Positions 1 through 7,834 of a stretch of DNA of 12,842 bases are shown piece after piece; within the stretch, counting starts at the first letter, position 1; each line of letters begins with the position of its first letter. Both the position numbers and the translations under genes were made by a program. The notes under the pieces were generated by a model. The model ran no database searches, had not been told where the DNA came from, and saw nothing but the letters and a program-made list of their open reading frames with translations. The DNA is from Paracoccaceae bacterium (lineage in GTDB: Bacteria > Pseudomonadota > Alphaproteobacteria > Rhodobacterales > Rhodobacteraceae): positions 1 through 12,842 of the forward strand of contig JAESRD010000043.1 in NCBI GenBank assembly GCA_016764835.1, read 5' to 3'.

Positions 1-1
1 A

Positions 2-679
2 GACGAGGCGCATGCCATCGCCTATACTGGCGCGCCGTCGTATTATGACCAGATCTGGACCTCGATCAAAACCGTGTTTGCCGGCTTTGTTATTGCTTCG
101 GCTGTGGCGATCCCGCTGGGCATCGCCGCCGGGCTGTCGCCGTTGGTCAACGCTGCAATCAACCCGATCATTCAGATATTTAAGCCGGTCTCACCGCTGG
201 CATGGTTGCCGATCGTCACCATGGTTGTCTCGGCGCTTTACGCCACCAATGACGGCATGTTCACCAAGAGCTTTTTGACATCGGCGGTGACAGTCACTCT
301 GTGTTCGCTCTGGCCAACGTTGATCAATACCGCACTCGGTGTGGCGACAATCGATAAAGATTTGGTCAGCGTTTCCAAAGTGCTGAAGATGAGCTTTTGG
401 AGCAAGATCACCAAGCTGGTGCTGCCCTCGGCGCTGCCGCTTATCTTTACCGGGCTGCGGCTGTCTCTGGGCGTGGGCTGGATGGTGCTTATCGCGGCTG
501 AGATGCTGGCGCAAAACCCCGGCCTTGGCAAATTTGTCTGGGACGAGTTTCAAAACGGCTCAAGCGCCTCGCTGGCGCGGATCATGGTCGCCGTCTTTAC
601 CATTGGCATTATCGGCTACCTGCTCGACCGGGTGATGTTTGCCATTCAATCCGCCTTTACCTTCACAGAAAACAGGTGA
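2..679 (+). CDS. nrtB: Nitrate ABC transporter permease, 5'-truncated by window edge
   Basis: This is the inner-membrane permease of a nitrate/nitrite (NrtBCD-type) ABC importer. The frame is open from base 2 and gives 225 visible residues, so the true start lies off the left edge. The GTG at 74 is internal, because transporter-like sequence ([18 protein letters not shown]) precedes it. Hydrophobic segments are visible at about visible residues 24-44 and 60-78, with more toward the C-terminus. The cytoplasmic coupling (EAA-type) loop is seen as [18 protein letters not shown] followed by [14 protein letters not shown], a classic binding-protein-dependent permease signature. The next gene is the cognate ATPase, starting five bases after this stop, and nitrite and nitrate reductase genes follow, which supports nitrate as substrate. 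Related permeases carry bicarbonate, taurine or sulfonates; the neighbours make nitrate much the best choice. Confidence 0.9.
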   Translation, partial: DEAHAIAYTGAPSYYDQIWTSIKTVFAGFVIASAVAIPLGIAAGLSPLVNAAINPIIQIFKPVSPLAWLPIVTMVVSALYATNDGMFTKSFLTSAVTVTLCSLWPTLINTALGVATIDKDLVSVSKVLKMSFWSKITKLVLPSALPLIFTGLRLSLGVGWMVLIAAEMLAQNPGLGKFVWDEFQNGSSASLARIMVAVFTIGIIGYLLDRVMFAIQSAFTFTENR

Positions 680-680
680 G
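674..680 (+). promoter_or_regulatory. Ribosome binding site that sets the nrtCD start
   Basis: AGGTGAG lies across the nrtB stop codon and four bases before ATG 685. It favours ATG 685 over the in-frame GTG at 676, which is inside this Shine-Dalgarno-like stretch and has no good site of its own. Confidence 0.6.
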
Positions 681-684
681 CAGC

Positions 685-2382
685 ATGGCCAATATTGTTT
701 TTGATAATGTCTCCAAAGGGTTTCCGGTATCGGGGGCGCATAAGCCGGTGCTGCGCAATATCAGCTTTGAGGTGAAGGAGGGCGCGTTCGTGGCCATTCT
801 TGGTTTTTCTGGCTCTGGCAAATCGACGCTGATGAACCTGATTGCCGGGCTGGATACGCCCGACACCGGCACGGTTAGCTTTAAGGGCGCGCCGATTACC
901 GGGCCGGGGCCGGAGCGCGGGCTGGTGTTTCAGAGCTATAGTCTGATGCCGTGGCTGACGGTTTTGGGCAATGTCATGCTGGCGGTTGATGCGGTGTTTC
1001 CCAAGCTGGCCAAGGCAGCGCGGCAGGCCAAAGCGCTGCATTACATTAACATGGTTGGCCTTGGGCCTGCCGCCGCGCGCCGCCCGGCTGAGCTGTCTGG
1101 CGGCATGCGCCAACGGGTGTCTGTGGCGCGGGCTTTGGCGATGGACCCTGAAGTGCTTCTGCTCGACGAGCCGCTCAGCGCGCTGGACGCGCTGACACGG
1201 GCCAATTTGGCCGACGAGATCCTCAATATCTGGGAGCGCGAACGCAAGACCTGCATCTTGATCACAAATGATGTTGATGAGGCGATTTTGCTGGCCGACC
1301 GGATTATTTTGCTGCGGCCTGATGGCACGTTGGGCGAAATGTTTGACGTGACCCTGCCGCGCCCGCGCGACCGTGGGGCGATAAATGACAATGATGCGTT
1401 CAAGGCGCTGCGCGCCAGTGTCACCAAAAACTTGATAGATAGTGGCGTGCAAACCGAGCAGGGCAGCAGCCGGTCTTTGCCAAATATCACGCCTATTCAC
1501 GGGCTGCCTGCGGCGGTGAGCGATGCGCAAAAGGGGCTGATAGATGCGCGGTTCTTAGACTTTTCGCAGCTACATAAGGTCTACCCGACGCCAAAAGGTC
1601 CGCTGACGGTGGTTGAGGACTTTAACCTTAAGGTCGACCGGGGCGCGTTTATCTCGATCATCGGGCATTCGGGCTGTGGCAAATCAACCGTGCTGACCAT
1701 GGCGGCCGGACTTAACCCGATATCAAAGGGCGCGATCAAACTCGACGGCCAGCATATTGAGGGTGCAGACCCTGAACGCGCGGTGGTGTTTCAGTCGCCA
1801 AACTTGTTTCCCTGGCTCACGGCCAAAGAGAATGTCTCGATCGGGGTTGATCGGGTTTACCCAAAAGCCAGCCGGGCTGAGCGGCAAGAGGTCGTGGAAT
1901 ATTACCTTGAGCGGGTCGGGTTGGCAGATGCCATGGACCGGCCCGCAGCGTCAATGTCCAATGGCATGCGCCAGCGCGTCGGCATTGCCCGCGCCTTTGC
2001 GCTATCGCCCAAGCTGCTGCTGCTCGATGAGCCTTTTGGCATGCTCGACAGCCTGACCCGCTGGGAGCTGCAAGAGGTGCTGATGGAGGTTTGGAGCCGG
2101 ACCAAAGTGACCACCGTATGCGTGACCCATGATGTTGATGAGGCGATCTTGCTGTCTGACAAAGTGGTGATGATGACCAATGGCCCGAGGGCGACGATTG
2201 GCAAGGTTTTGGACATTGACCTGCCGCGCCCGCGCAGCCGCAAGGCGCTGTTGGCGCACCCCGATTACTACGGGTATCGGCGCGAGATTTTATCGTTTTT
2301 GGAAGAATACGAACATGGTGCGCGGCCAAATGAGGCTCCGCCGAAAACTGATGTAACATCGAAAAAGGAGCAAGCAGCATGA
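685..2382 (+). CDS. nrtC/nrtD: Fused two-domain nitrate ABC transporter ATPase (NrtCD type)
   Basis: This 565-residue protein carries two complete ABC ATPase domains in one chain and powers nitrate uptake on the cytoplasmic face of NrtB. Domain 1 has Walker A GFSGSGKS (residues 40-47), signature LSGGMRQR (137-144) and Walker B VLLLDEP (157-163). Domain 2 has Walker A GHSGCGKS (327-334), signature MSNGMRQR (424-431) and Walker B LLLLDEP (444-450, D448/E449). A linker of roughly 40 residues separates them. The switch (H-loop) histidine is normal in domain 2 (THDVDEA, H482) but is asparagine in domain 1 (TNDVDEA, N195). The start at ATG 685 is chosen for its Shine-Dalgarno site; a GTG at 676 would add three residues. 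The stop overlaps the nirB start as ATGA. Cyanobacterial NrtC and NrtD are separate proteins; this is a tandem fusion and lacks the NrtA-like regulatory tail of NrtC. Confidence 0.92.
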   Translation: MANIVFDNVSKGFPVSGAHKPVLRNISFEVKEGAFVAILGFSGSGKSTLMNLIAGLDTPDTGTVSFKGAPITGPGPERGLVFQSYSLMPWLTVLGNVMLAVDAVFPKLAKAARQAKALHYINMVGLGPAAARRPAELSGGMRQRVSVARALAMDPEVLLLDEPLSALDALTRANLADEILNIWERERKTCILITNDVDEAILLADRIILLRPDGTLGEMFDVTLPRPRDRGAINDNDAFKALRASVTKNLIDSGVQTEQGSSRSLPNITPIHGLPAAVSDAQKGLIDARFLDFSQLHKVYPTPKGPLTVVEDFNLKVDRGAFISIIGHSGCGKSTVLTMAAGLNPISKGAIKLDGQHIEGADPERAVVFQSPNLFPWLTAKENVSIGVDRVYPKASRAERQEVVEYYLERVGLADAMDRPAASMSNGMRQRVGIARAFALSPKLLLLDEPFGMLDSLTRWELQEVLMEVWSRTKVTTVCVTHDVDEAILLSDKVVMMTNGPRATIGKVLDIDLPRPRSRKALLAHPDYYGYRREILSFLEEYEHGARPNEAPPKTDVTSKKEQAA

Positions 2383-4814
2383 CCCGCAAACTTGTGGTGA
2401 TCGGGGCCGGTATGGCCTCTGGGCGTATGCTCGAAAACTTGCGCGCGGCCAGCAATGACTGGGATATCACCCTGTTTAATGCCGAAGCGCGCGGCAATTA
2501 TAACCGCATTATGCTGAGCCCTGTACTGTCTGGCGACAAGAGCTACGAAGATATCGTGACGCATGATGAGGCGTGGTATGCCGACAATAACATCACGTGC
2601 CGTTTCGGCGAACATGTTGTCAAGATTGATAAAGAGCGCAAAATTGTGCATGGGCAAAACGGCGATGTGAGCTATGATAAGCTGGTCATCGCCACCGGTT
2701 CTGCGCCGTTTATCATCCCCATTCAGGGGCGCGATCTGCCGGGCGTGTTGGCCTACCGCGATCTTGATGACACCAATGCCATGATCAAAGCGTCGGCCAA
2801 TGGCGGCAAGGCTGTGGTCATTGGCGGCGGCTTGCTGGGCCTAGAGGCGGCGGCTGGGCTGGCCGAGCGCGGCATGGAAGTGACCGTGCTGCACCTGATG
2901 GGCCATCTGATGGAGCGCCAGCTTGACGAGGCTGCCGGGTTCCTGTTGCGCCGCGATCTTGAGAAGCGCGGCATTAAAGTGTTTTGCAAAGCCTCGACAG
3001 CGGCGATCCTTGGCGAGGACAAGGTCGAAGGCGTGATGCTGGAGGACAATACCGGGCTGGAGGCTGATCTGGTGGTTATGGCCGTGGGTATCAGGCCTGA
3101 AACAAGGCTGGCCAATGATGCAGGCATCGAAGTGGCGCGCGGCATTGAGATCACGCCGCAGATGCAAACCACCGACCCCGATATTTATGCGGTTGGCGAA
3201 TGTGTTGAGCTGGACGGTCAGCTGTTTGGGCTGGTGGCACCACTTTATGACCAAGCGCGGGTTTTGGCCAAAGTGCTTGACGGGCAAGAGGCGGCATTTG
3301 TGCCGGTTGAGCTGTCAACCAAGCTCAAGGTCACGGGCTGTGATCTGTTCTCGGCGGGCGACTTTGCCGCCGGCGAAGGCCGCGAAGATATCGTGTTTCG
3401 CGATCCGGCGCGCGGGGTCTATAAACGACTGGTTTTGGAAGACAACAGAATCGTCGGTGCGGTCATGTATGGTGACACGGCTGACGGCGCTTGGTTCTTT
3501 GGCATGATCAAAGACGGCACCGATATTTCCGATATGCGCGAGACGCTTATCTTCGGCCCTGCCTATCAGGGGGGGGACGCGCCGGACCCTATGGCAGCCG
3601 TTGCAGCCTTACCGGCTGACGCAGAAATCTGCGGCTGCAACGGCATATGTAAAGGTCAGATCGAAGCGGCGATATTGGGCGGGGCAACCACGCTGGCCGA
3701 TATCAAAATACAGACCAAAGCCTCGGCGTCTTGCGGTACATGTACCGGGTTGGTCGAGCAGGTTTTGGCGATCACGCTGGGCGATGATTTTGTCATCCCG
3801 GCGGCCGCCTCTATCTGTGGCTGTTGTGAGCTGAGCCATGAAGATGTGCGCCGGTTGATAAAGGCCAACGAGCTGAAAAGCCAGCCTGCCGTGTGGCAAG
3901 AGCTGGGGTGGAACACGCCCAATGGCTGCCCCACCTGCCGCCCGGCGGTGAACTTCTATCTGCTGGCCGATTGGCCGCTTGAGTATCAGGACGACCCGAA
4001 TAGCCGGTTTGTCAACGAGCGCAACCACGCTAATATTCAAAAAGATGGCACTTTTAGCGTCATGCCGCGGATGTGGGGCGGGATCACCACAGCCGATGAG
4101 CTGCGCGCAATAGCTGATGCTGCCGACAAATATAATGTGCCAACGGTTAAGGTTACGGGCGGTATGCGGATTGATCTGCTGGGCGTGCGCAAGGAAGACC
4201 TGCCGCATATTTGGCGTGATCTTAACGCGGCGGGTATGGTTTCCGGCCACGCCTATTCAAAAGGGCTGCGCACGGTAAAAACCTGCGTTGGCACTGATCA
4301 TTGCCGCTTTGGCACCCAAGACAGCACTGGGCTTGGCATCAAGTTAGAGAAGATGCTCTGGGGCTCTTGGACACCGCATAAGGTCAAGCTCGGCGTGTCT
4401 GGTTGTCCGCGCAATTGCGCCGAGGCGACCTGCAAAGACCTTGGCATTATCTGTGTCGATAGTGGCTTTGAAATCGGCGTTGGCGGCGCGGCGGGGATGG
4501 ACCTCAAGAAGATCGAGCCATTGGCAAAGGTTGCCACCGAAGACGAAGCCATAGAGCTGACGGCGGCCTTTGTGCAGCTTTACCGCGAGAATGCGAAATA
4601 CCTCGATCGGCCCTATAAATGGATCGACAAGGTCGGCATCGACTGGGTGCGGGCGCGGGTGGTTGATGACCTTGCCGAGCGAAAAGCGCTGGTTGAGCGG
4701 TTTGAAATCTCGCAGTCGGTCTACCGCAAAGACCCCTGGGCGGCGCATGCGGCTGGGGCTGAAGCGGAGCGCTATGCACCACTCGCCGATCTTACATTGG
4801 AGGCAGCACAATGA
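2379..4814 (+). CDS. nirB: Assimilatory NAD(P)H nitrite reductase, large subunit
   Basis: NirB reduces nitrite to ammonium in the cytoplasm by a six-electron reaction, passing electrons from NAD(P)H through FAD and Fe-S clusters to siroheme. The 811-residue chain shows the full family order. An FAD-binding Rossmann motif (IGAGMASGRM) is at residues 8-17, and a second nucleotide motif GGGLLG is at 149-154. Two BFD-type 2Fe-2S modules follow: C418/C420/C452/C455 and C480/C482/C517/C520. The sulfite/nitrite reductase half domains come next. The 4Fe-4S/siroheme ligands are C636-x5-C642 (TCVGTDHC) and C676-x3-C680 (SGCPRNC). Length is normal for NirB. ATG 2379 overlaps the preceding stop as ATGA and has AAGGAG eight bases upstream. 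NirD follows with the same overlap style. A run of eight G (3569-3576) lies in the region between the FAD part and the first BFD module, with the frame intact. Confidence 0.97.
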   Translation: MTRKLVVIGAGMASGRMLENLRAASNDWDITLFNAEARGNYNRIMLSPVLSGDKSYEDIVTHDEAWYADNNITCRFGEHVVKIDKERKIVHGQNGDVSYDKLVIATGSAPFIIPIQGRDLPGVLAYRDLDDTNAMIKASANGGKAVVIGGGLLGLEAAAGLAERGMEVTVLHLMGHLMERQLDEAAGFLLRRDLEKRGIKVFCKASTAAILGEDKVEGVMLEDNTGLEADLVVMAVGIRPETRLANDAGIEVARGIEITPQMQTTDPDIYAVGECVELDGQLFGLVAPLYDQARVLAKVLDGQEAAFVPVELSTKLKVTGCDLFSAGDFAAGEGREDIVFRDPARGVYKRLVLEDNRIVGAVMYGDTADGAWFFGMIKDGTDISDMRETLIFGPAYQGGDAPDPMAAVAALPADAEICGCNGICKGQIEAAILGGATTLADIKIQTKASASCGTCTGLVEQVLAITLGDDFVIPAAASICGCCELSHEDVRRLIKANELKSQPAVWQELGWNTPNGCPTCRPAVNFYLLADWPLEYQDDPNSRFVNERNHANIQKDGTFSVMPRMWGGITTADELRAIADAADKYNVPTVKVTGGMRIDLLGVRKEDLPHIWRDLNAAGMVSGHAYSKGLRTVKTCVGTDHCRFGTQDSTGLGIKLEKMLWGSWTPHKVKLGVSGCPRNCAEATCKDLGIICVDSGFEIGVGGAAGMDLKKIEPLAKVATEDEAIELTAAFVQLYRENAKYLDRPYKWIDKVGIDWVRARVVDDLAERKALVERFEISQSVYRKDPWAAHAAGAEAERYAPLADLTLEAAQ
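3569..3576 (+). repeat. Poly-G tract of eight inside nirB
   Basis: Eight consecutive G fall in nirB and read as the end of CAG, two GGG glycine codons and the start of GAC (QGGD). The reading frame is continuous across it. Such a run is a possible slippage site or sequencing-error hot spot. Confidence 0.8.
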
Positions 4815-5143
4815 GCTGGATCGACATCGGACATATCGACGACATTCCCCTGCGCGGTTCGCGAATTGTCAAAACCCAGCGCGGTTGTATCGCCCTGTTT
4901 CGTACCGGCGAGGCCGAGGTTTTTGCCGTATCAGACCGCTGTCCGCATAAGGGCGGGCCGCTGTCAGACGGGATCGTGCATGGCCGCAAGGTGACCTGTC
5001 CGCTGCATAACTGGGTGTTTAGCCTTGAGACCGGCCAGGCGCAGGGCGCTGACGAGGGCAAGATCGAGACGTTTAATCTGCGCATTTCTGACGGTCGGTT
5101 GATGCTCGATGCGGCGGCGCTTCAGGTCAGGCCGGCTGCATAA
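4811..5143 (+). CDS. nirD: Nitrite reductase small subunit, Rieske-type
   Basis: This 110-residue protein is the small subunit/Rieske partner of NirB. It keeps the whole 2Fe-2S ligand set: C44-P-H46 in the first motif (CPHKGGPL) and C63-P-L-H66 in the second (CPLHNW). Some NirD proteins, including enterobacterial ones as I recall, keep the fold but lost these ligands. This protein therefore probably carries a real cluster and can move electrons, as proposed for the Rieske ferredoxin NasG of the Paracoccus nitrate system. ATG 4811 overlaps the nirB stop as ATGA, with GGAGG at 4799-4803, seven bases upstream. Its stop abuts the nasA start with no gap. No signal peptide or membrane segment is seen, so it acts in the cytoplasm. 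Confidence 0.93.
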   Translation: MSWIDIGHIDDIPLRGSRIVKTQRGCIALFRTGEAEVFAVSDRCPHKGGPLSDGIVHGRKVTCPLHNWVFSLETGQAQGADEGKIETFNLRISDGRLMLDAAALQVRPAA

Positions 5144-7834
5144 ATGGCCGATGAACTCAAAGATATCCGCACGACCTGTCCGTATTGCGGCACCGGTTGC
5201 GGTGTATTGGCGCGGGCTGATGGGCAGGGCGGGCTGGTCGTGCGCGGCGACGGCGATCACCCGGCTAATGCTGGGCGGCTGTGTTCCAAGGGGCTGGCGC
5301 TTGGCGATATTGTTGGAGGGCTGGAGGCGGCAAAATGTGCCACTGATAGCAGGCCCGCGCGCAGAGCTGCGGGCAGCAATGAGCGACTTTTGTACCCGCA
5401 GATTGGCGGGAAGCAGGTCAGCTGGGACCAAGCCATGGGCCAAGTTGCGCAAAAGTTTAGCGCCGCGGTTGCTGAGCATGGCCCAGATAGCGTTGCCTTT
5501 TATGTGTCAGGGCAATTGCTGACAGAAGACTATTACGTGGCCAATAAGCTGACGAAAGGTTTCATCGGTTCGGCAAATATCGACACGAATTCAAGGCTTT
5601 GTATGGCGTCATCTGTGGCGGGGCATCGGCGTGCCTTTGGCGCAGATATTGTGCCGGGGATCTACGATGACTTCGAGGCCGCCGATCTAATCGTTTTGAA
5701 CGGCTCAAATCTTGCATGGTGCCACCCGGTTCTCTACCAGCGGATCGCCGCAGAAAAAGCGCGCAGACCAGCGCTGCAAGTCGTGGTTGTAGACCCGCGC
5801 CGCACGGCCAGCTGTGATCTGGCTGATATGCATTTGCGCATCGCGCCGGGCGGTGATGTGGCATTGTATAACGGGCTTTTGGCAGCGCTGGCTGATGCGG
5901 ACGCGCTTAACCATGCCTACCTGAGCGCACATGTTGATGGGCTAGACGCCGCCCTTGCCGCCGCGAAAGCCGAGCCACTTGAAGCGACGGGGATAGGCAC
6001 CACTCAATTGGCTGCGTTCTTTGCGCTCTGGGCCCGGAGCGAAAAGGTGGTGACGATATATAGCCAAGGGGTCAATCAATCTACTTCTGGCACTGACAAG
6101 GTTAATGCGATCCTGAACTGTCATTTGGCCACCGGGCGGATTGGCCGCCCCGGCATGGGGCCGTTTAGCGTGACTGGTCAGCCAAATGCGATGGGCGGGC
6201 GAGAAGTTGGCGGTATGGCCAATATGTTGGCGGCACATCTCGATATTGCTGACCCTGTGCACCGCCACGCCTTGGGCCGGTTTTGGGGCGGCCCGTCTGT
6301 GGCTGCACATGCCGGGTTGACGGCGGTTGACCTGTTTCGTGCCGTGGCGCGTGGCCAGATAAAAGCGCTGTGGATTGCAGGCAGCAACCCGGCGGCGTCG
6401 CTGCCTGAGGCAGACAAAGTGGCGGCAGCAATAAAGGCCTGCGCCTTTACCGTGGTCAGTGACGTGACGGCGCAAACAGACACGGCGCAGCTGGCCGATA
6501 TTGTCTTGCCGGTGCAAGGCTGGGGCGAGAAGGACGGCACGGTGACCAATTCTGAGCGGGTGATTAGCCGCCAGCGGGCTGTGCTGCCAGCGCCGGGGGC
6601 GGCGCGCGCCGACTGGCAGCTTTTTGCAGAGCTGGGGCAGCGCATGGGCTGGCAGCAGGCATTTTCTTATGACAATCCGGCGCAGATATTTCGTGAGCAT
6701 GCGGCTTTGTCTGGGCTTGCGGCGGGGCTGGGCGGCGGCTTTGACATATCGGATCTGGCGCAGATGAGTGACGCCGATTATGCAGGTTTGAAACCGCAAC
6801 GTTGGCCGGTGAAAGCCGGACAAACCGGCGGTCGGTTCTTTGGCGATGGCGGTTTTTTTACTGCTAATGGTCGGGCGAAAATGCTGCCGTTGCAGCATAG
6901 TGTGCCCGCAGCAAAATTATCAAATTGCCACCCGTTTCGCCTAAACACTGGCCGGATAAGGGACCAATGGCATACAATGACCCGCACCGGCATGTCGGCG
7001 CGACTCTCGGGCCATATTGCCGAACCGTTTGTCGAAATCCATCCCGATGACGCCGCTAAGCTTGGTATTGAACCGGCCGATCTTGTCCAGCTCGATAGCT
7101 TGCACGGGCAGTGTATTTTGCGGGCGATGGTCACAGACAGGGTTATGCCGGGCCAGTTATTCGCCCCCATTCACTGGACCGCGCAATTTGCTCCAACCGG
7201 CCGCATTGGAGCGCTGATCGAGGCACAGGTTGACCCGGTTTCTGGCCAGCCAGAGACCAAAGCTGCGGCGGTCAGTGCCAAACGTTACGCGGCGCGCTGG
7301 TTTGGCTATGCGGTGAGTGCGGCCCCACTGGCGCCGCGGTCTGAATATTGGGCCAAGGCCAAAACAGATCTTGGCTGGCGGGCTGAGATAGCAGGTATGG
7401 AGGCCCCGGCAGATTGGGAGGCCGAGGCGCGTGCACTATTTGGCTTGCCTCAGGCTGCGGTACAGCAAGTTGAAGACAAGGGGCGCGGTATATTTCGTTA
7501 TGCTTTTCATGTGGATAACAAGCTGCAAGCGGCATTGTTTGTCGCATCTGAGCCGGTGAATGCGGCGCGTGATCACTTGGCAAACTTGCTCGGTGGGGCG
7601 GGGGTTGGCGCGCTTGTCGGCCGGGCGCGGGCAGATATGCCAGATCCGGGGCCGATCATATGTGCTTGTTTTTCGGTCGGTGTGAACACCATTATGAGGT
7701 CAATTGCCGCGCAAGGGCTGGTTGATGTTGAGGCGATTGGGCAAGCTTTGCAGGCTGGCACCAATTGCGGCTCTTGCCGGCCCGAACTGGCCGGGCTTTT
7801 GGCCCGCAGCCCCCGAAGGGAAGCCGCGCAATGA
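5144..7834 (+). CDS. nasA: Assimilatory nitrate reductase, catalytic subunit with C-terminal BFD domain
   Basis: NasA reduces nitrate to nitrite at a molybdenum bis-MGD centre. The 896-residue protein starts with a 4Fe-4S motif, C12-x2-C15-x3-C19 and C47 (CPYCGTGC, LCSKG). A molybdopterin oxidoreductase domain follows, with the likely Mo-ligand cysteine at C153 (SRLCMASSVAGH). Typical NasA stretches come next, such as GRIGRPGMGPFSVTGQPNAM, and then the dinucleotide-binding domain (RLNTGRIRDQWHTMTRTGM, about 600-620). The C-terminus adds a BFD-like 2Fe-2S module, C840-x-C842-x32-C875-x2-C878. There is no twin-arginine signal, so it is cytoplasmic and assimilatory rather than periplasmic NapA. 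The ATG directly follows the nirD TAA, and the best Shine-Dalgarno candidate is a weak AGG about 12 bases upstream, so translation is probably coupled to nirD. No NasB-type flavoprotein reductase lies beside it. Confidence 0.96.
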   Translation: MADELKDIRTTCPYCGTGCGVLARADGQGGLVVRGDGDHPANAGRLCSKGLALGDIVGGLEAAKCATDSRPARRAAGSNERLLYPQIGGKQVSWDQAMGQVAQKFSAAVAEHGPDSVAFYVSGQLLTEDYYVANKLTKGFIGSANIDTNSRLCMASSVAGHRRAFGADIVPGIYDDFEAADLIVLNGSNLAWCHPVLYQRIAAEKARRPALQVVVVDPRRTASCDLADMHLRIAPGGDVALYNGLLAALADADALNHAYLSAHVDGLDAALAAAKAEPLEATGIGTTQLAAFFALWARSEKVVTIYSQGVNQSTSGTDKVNAILNCHLATGRIGRPGMGPFSVTGQPNAMGGREVGGMANMLAAHLDIADPVHRHALGRFWGGPSVAAHAGLTAVDLFRAVARGQIKALWIAGSNPAASLPEADKVAAAIKACAFTVVSDVTAQTDTAQLADIVLPVQGWGEKDGTVTNSERVISRQRAVLPAPGAARADWQLFAELGQRMGWQQAFSYDNPAQIFREHAALSGLAAGLGGGFDISDLAQMSDADYAGLKPQRWPVKAGQTGGRFFGDGGFFTANGRAKMLPLQHSVPAAKLSNCHPFRLNTGRIRDQWHTMTRTGMSARLSGHIAEPFVEIHPDDAAKLGIEPADLVQLDSLHGQCILRAMVTDRVMPGQLFAPIHWTAQFAPTGRIGALIEAQVDPVSGQPETKAAAVSAKRYAARWFGYAVSAAPLAPRSEYWAKAKTDLGWRAEIAGMEAPADWEAEARALFGLPQAAVQQVEDKGRGIFRYAFHVDNKLQAALFVASEPVNAARDHLANLLGGAGVGALVGRARADMPDPGPIICACFSVGVNTIMRSIAAQGLVDVEAIGQALQAGTNCGSCRPELAGLLARSPRREAAQ

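Noticed and set aside
74..679. GTG at 74 as the nrtB start
   Set aside because: Permease-like sequence continues upstream in frame to the window edge, so the gene is simply cut by the edge.
646..1530. Long - strand open frame of 294 codons
   Set aside because: It mirrors the first ATPase domain, is Arg/Gln/His-rich, shows no family motif and lies inside a clearly coding + strand gene.
6852..6858. T7 run in nasA
   Set aside because: It reads as GGT TTT TTT with an intact frame; a seven-base run is not notable by itself.
5942..6898. Long - strand open frame of 318 codons
   Set aside because: It is the complement of the NasA core, with basic, low-information composition and no motif.
7765..7833. 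ATG at 7765 as the start of the TrpD2-like gene
   Set aside because: It would overlap nasA by 70 bases and add residues unlike the family; ATG 7831 has the ATGA overlap and a ribosome site.
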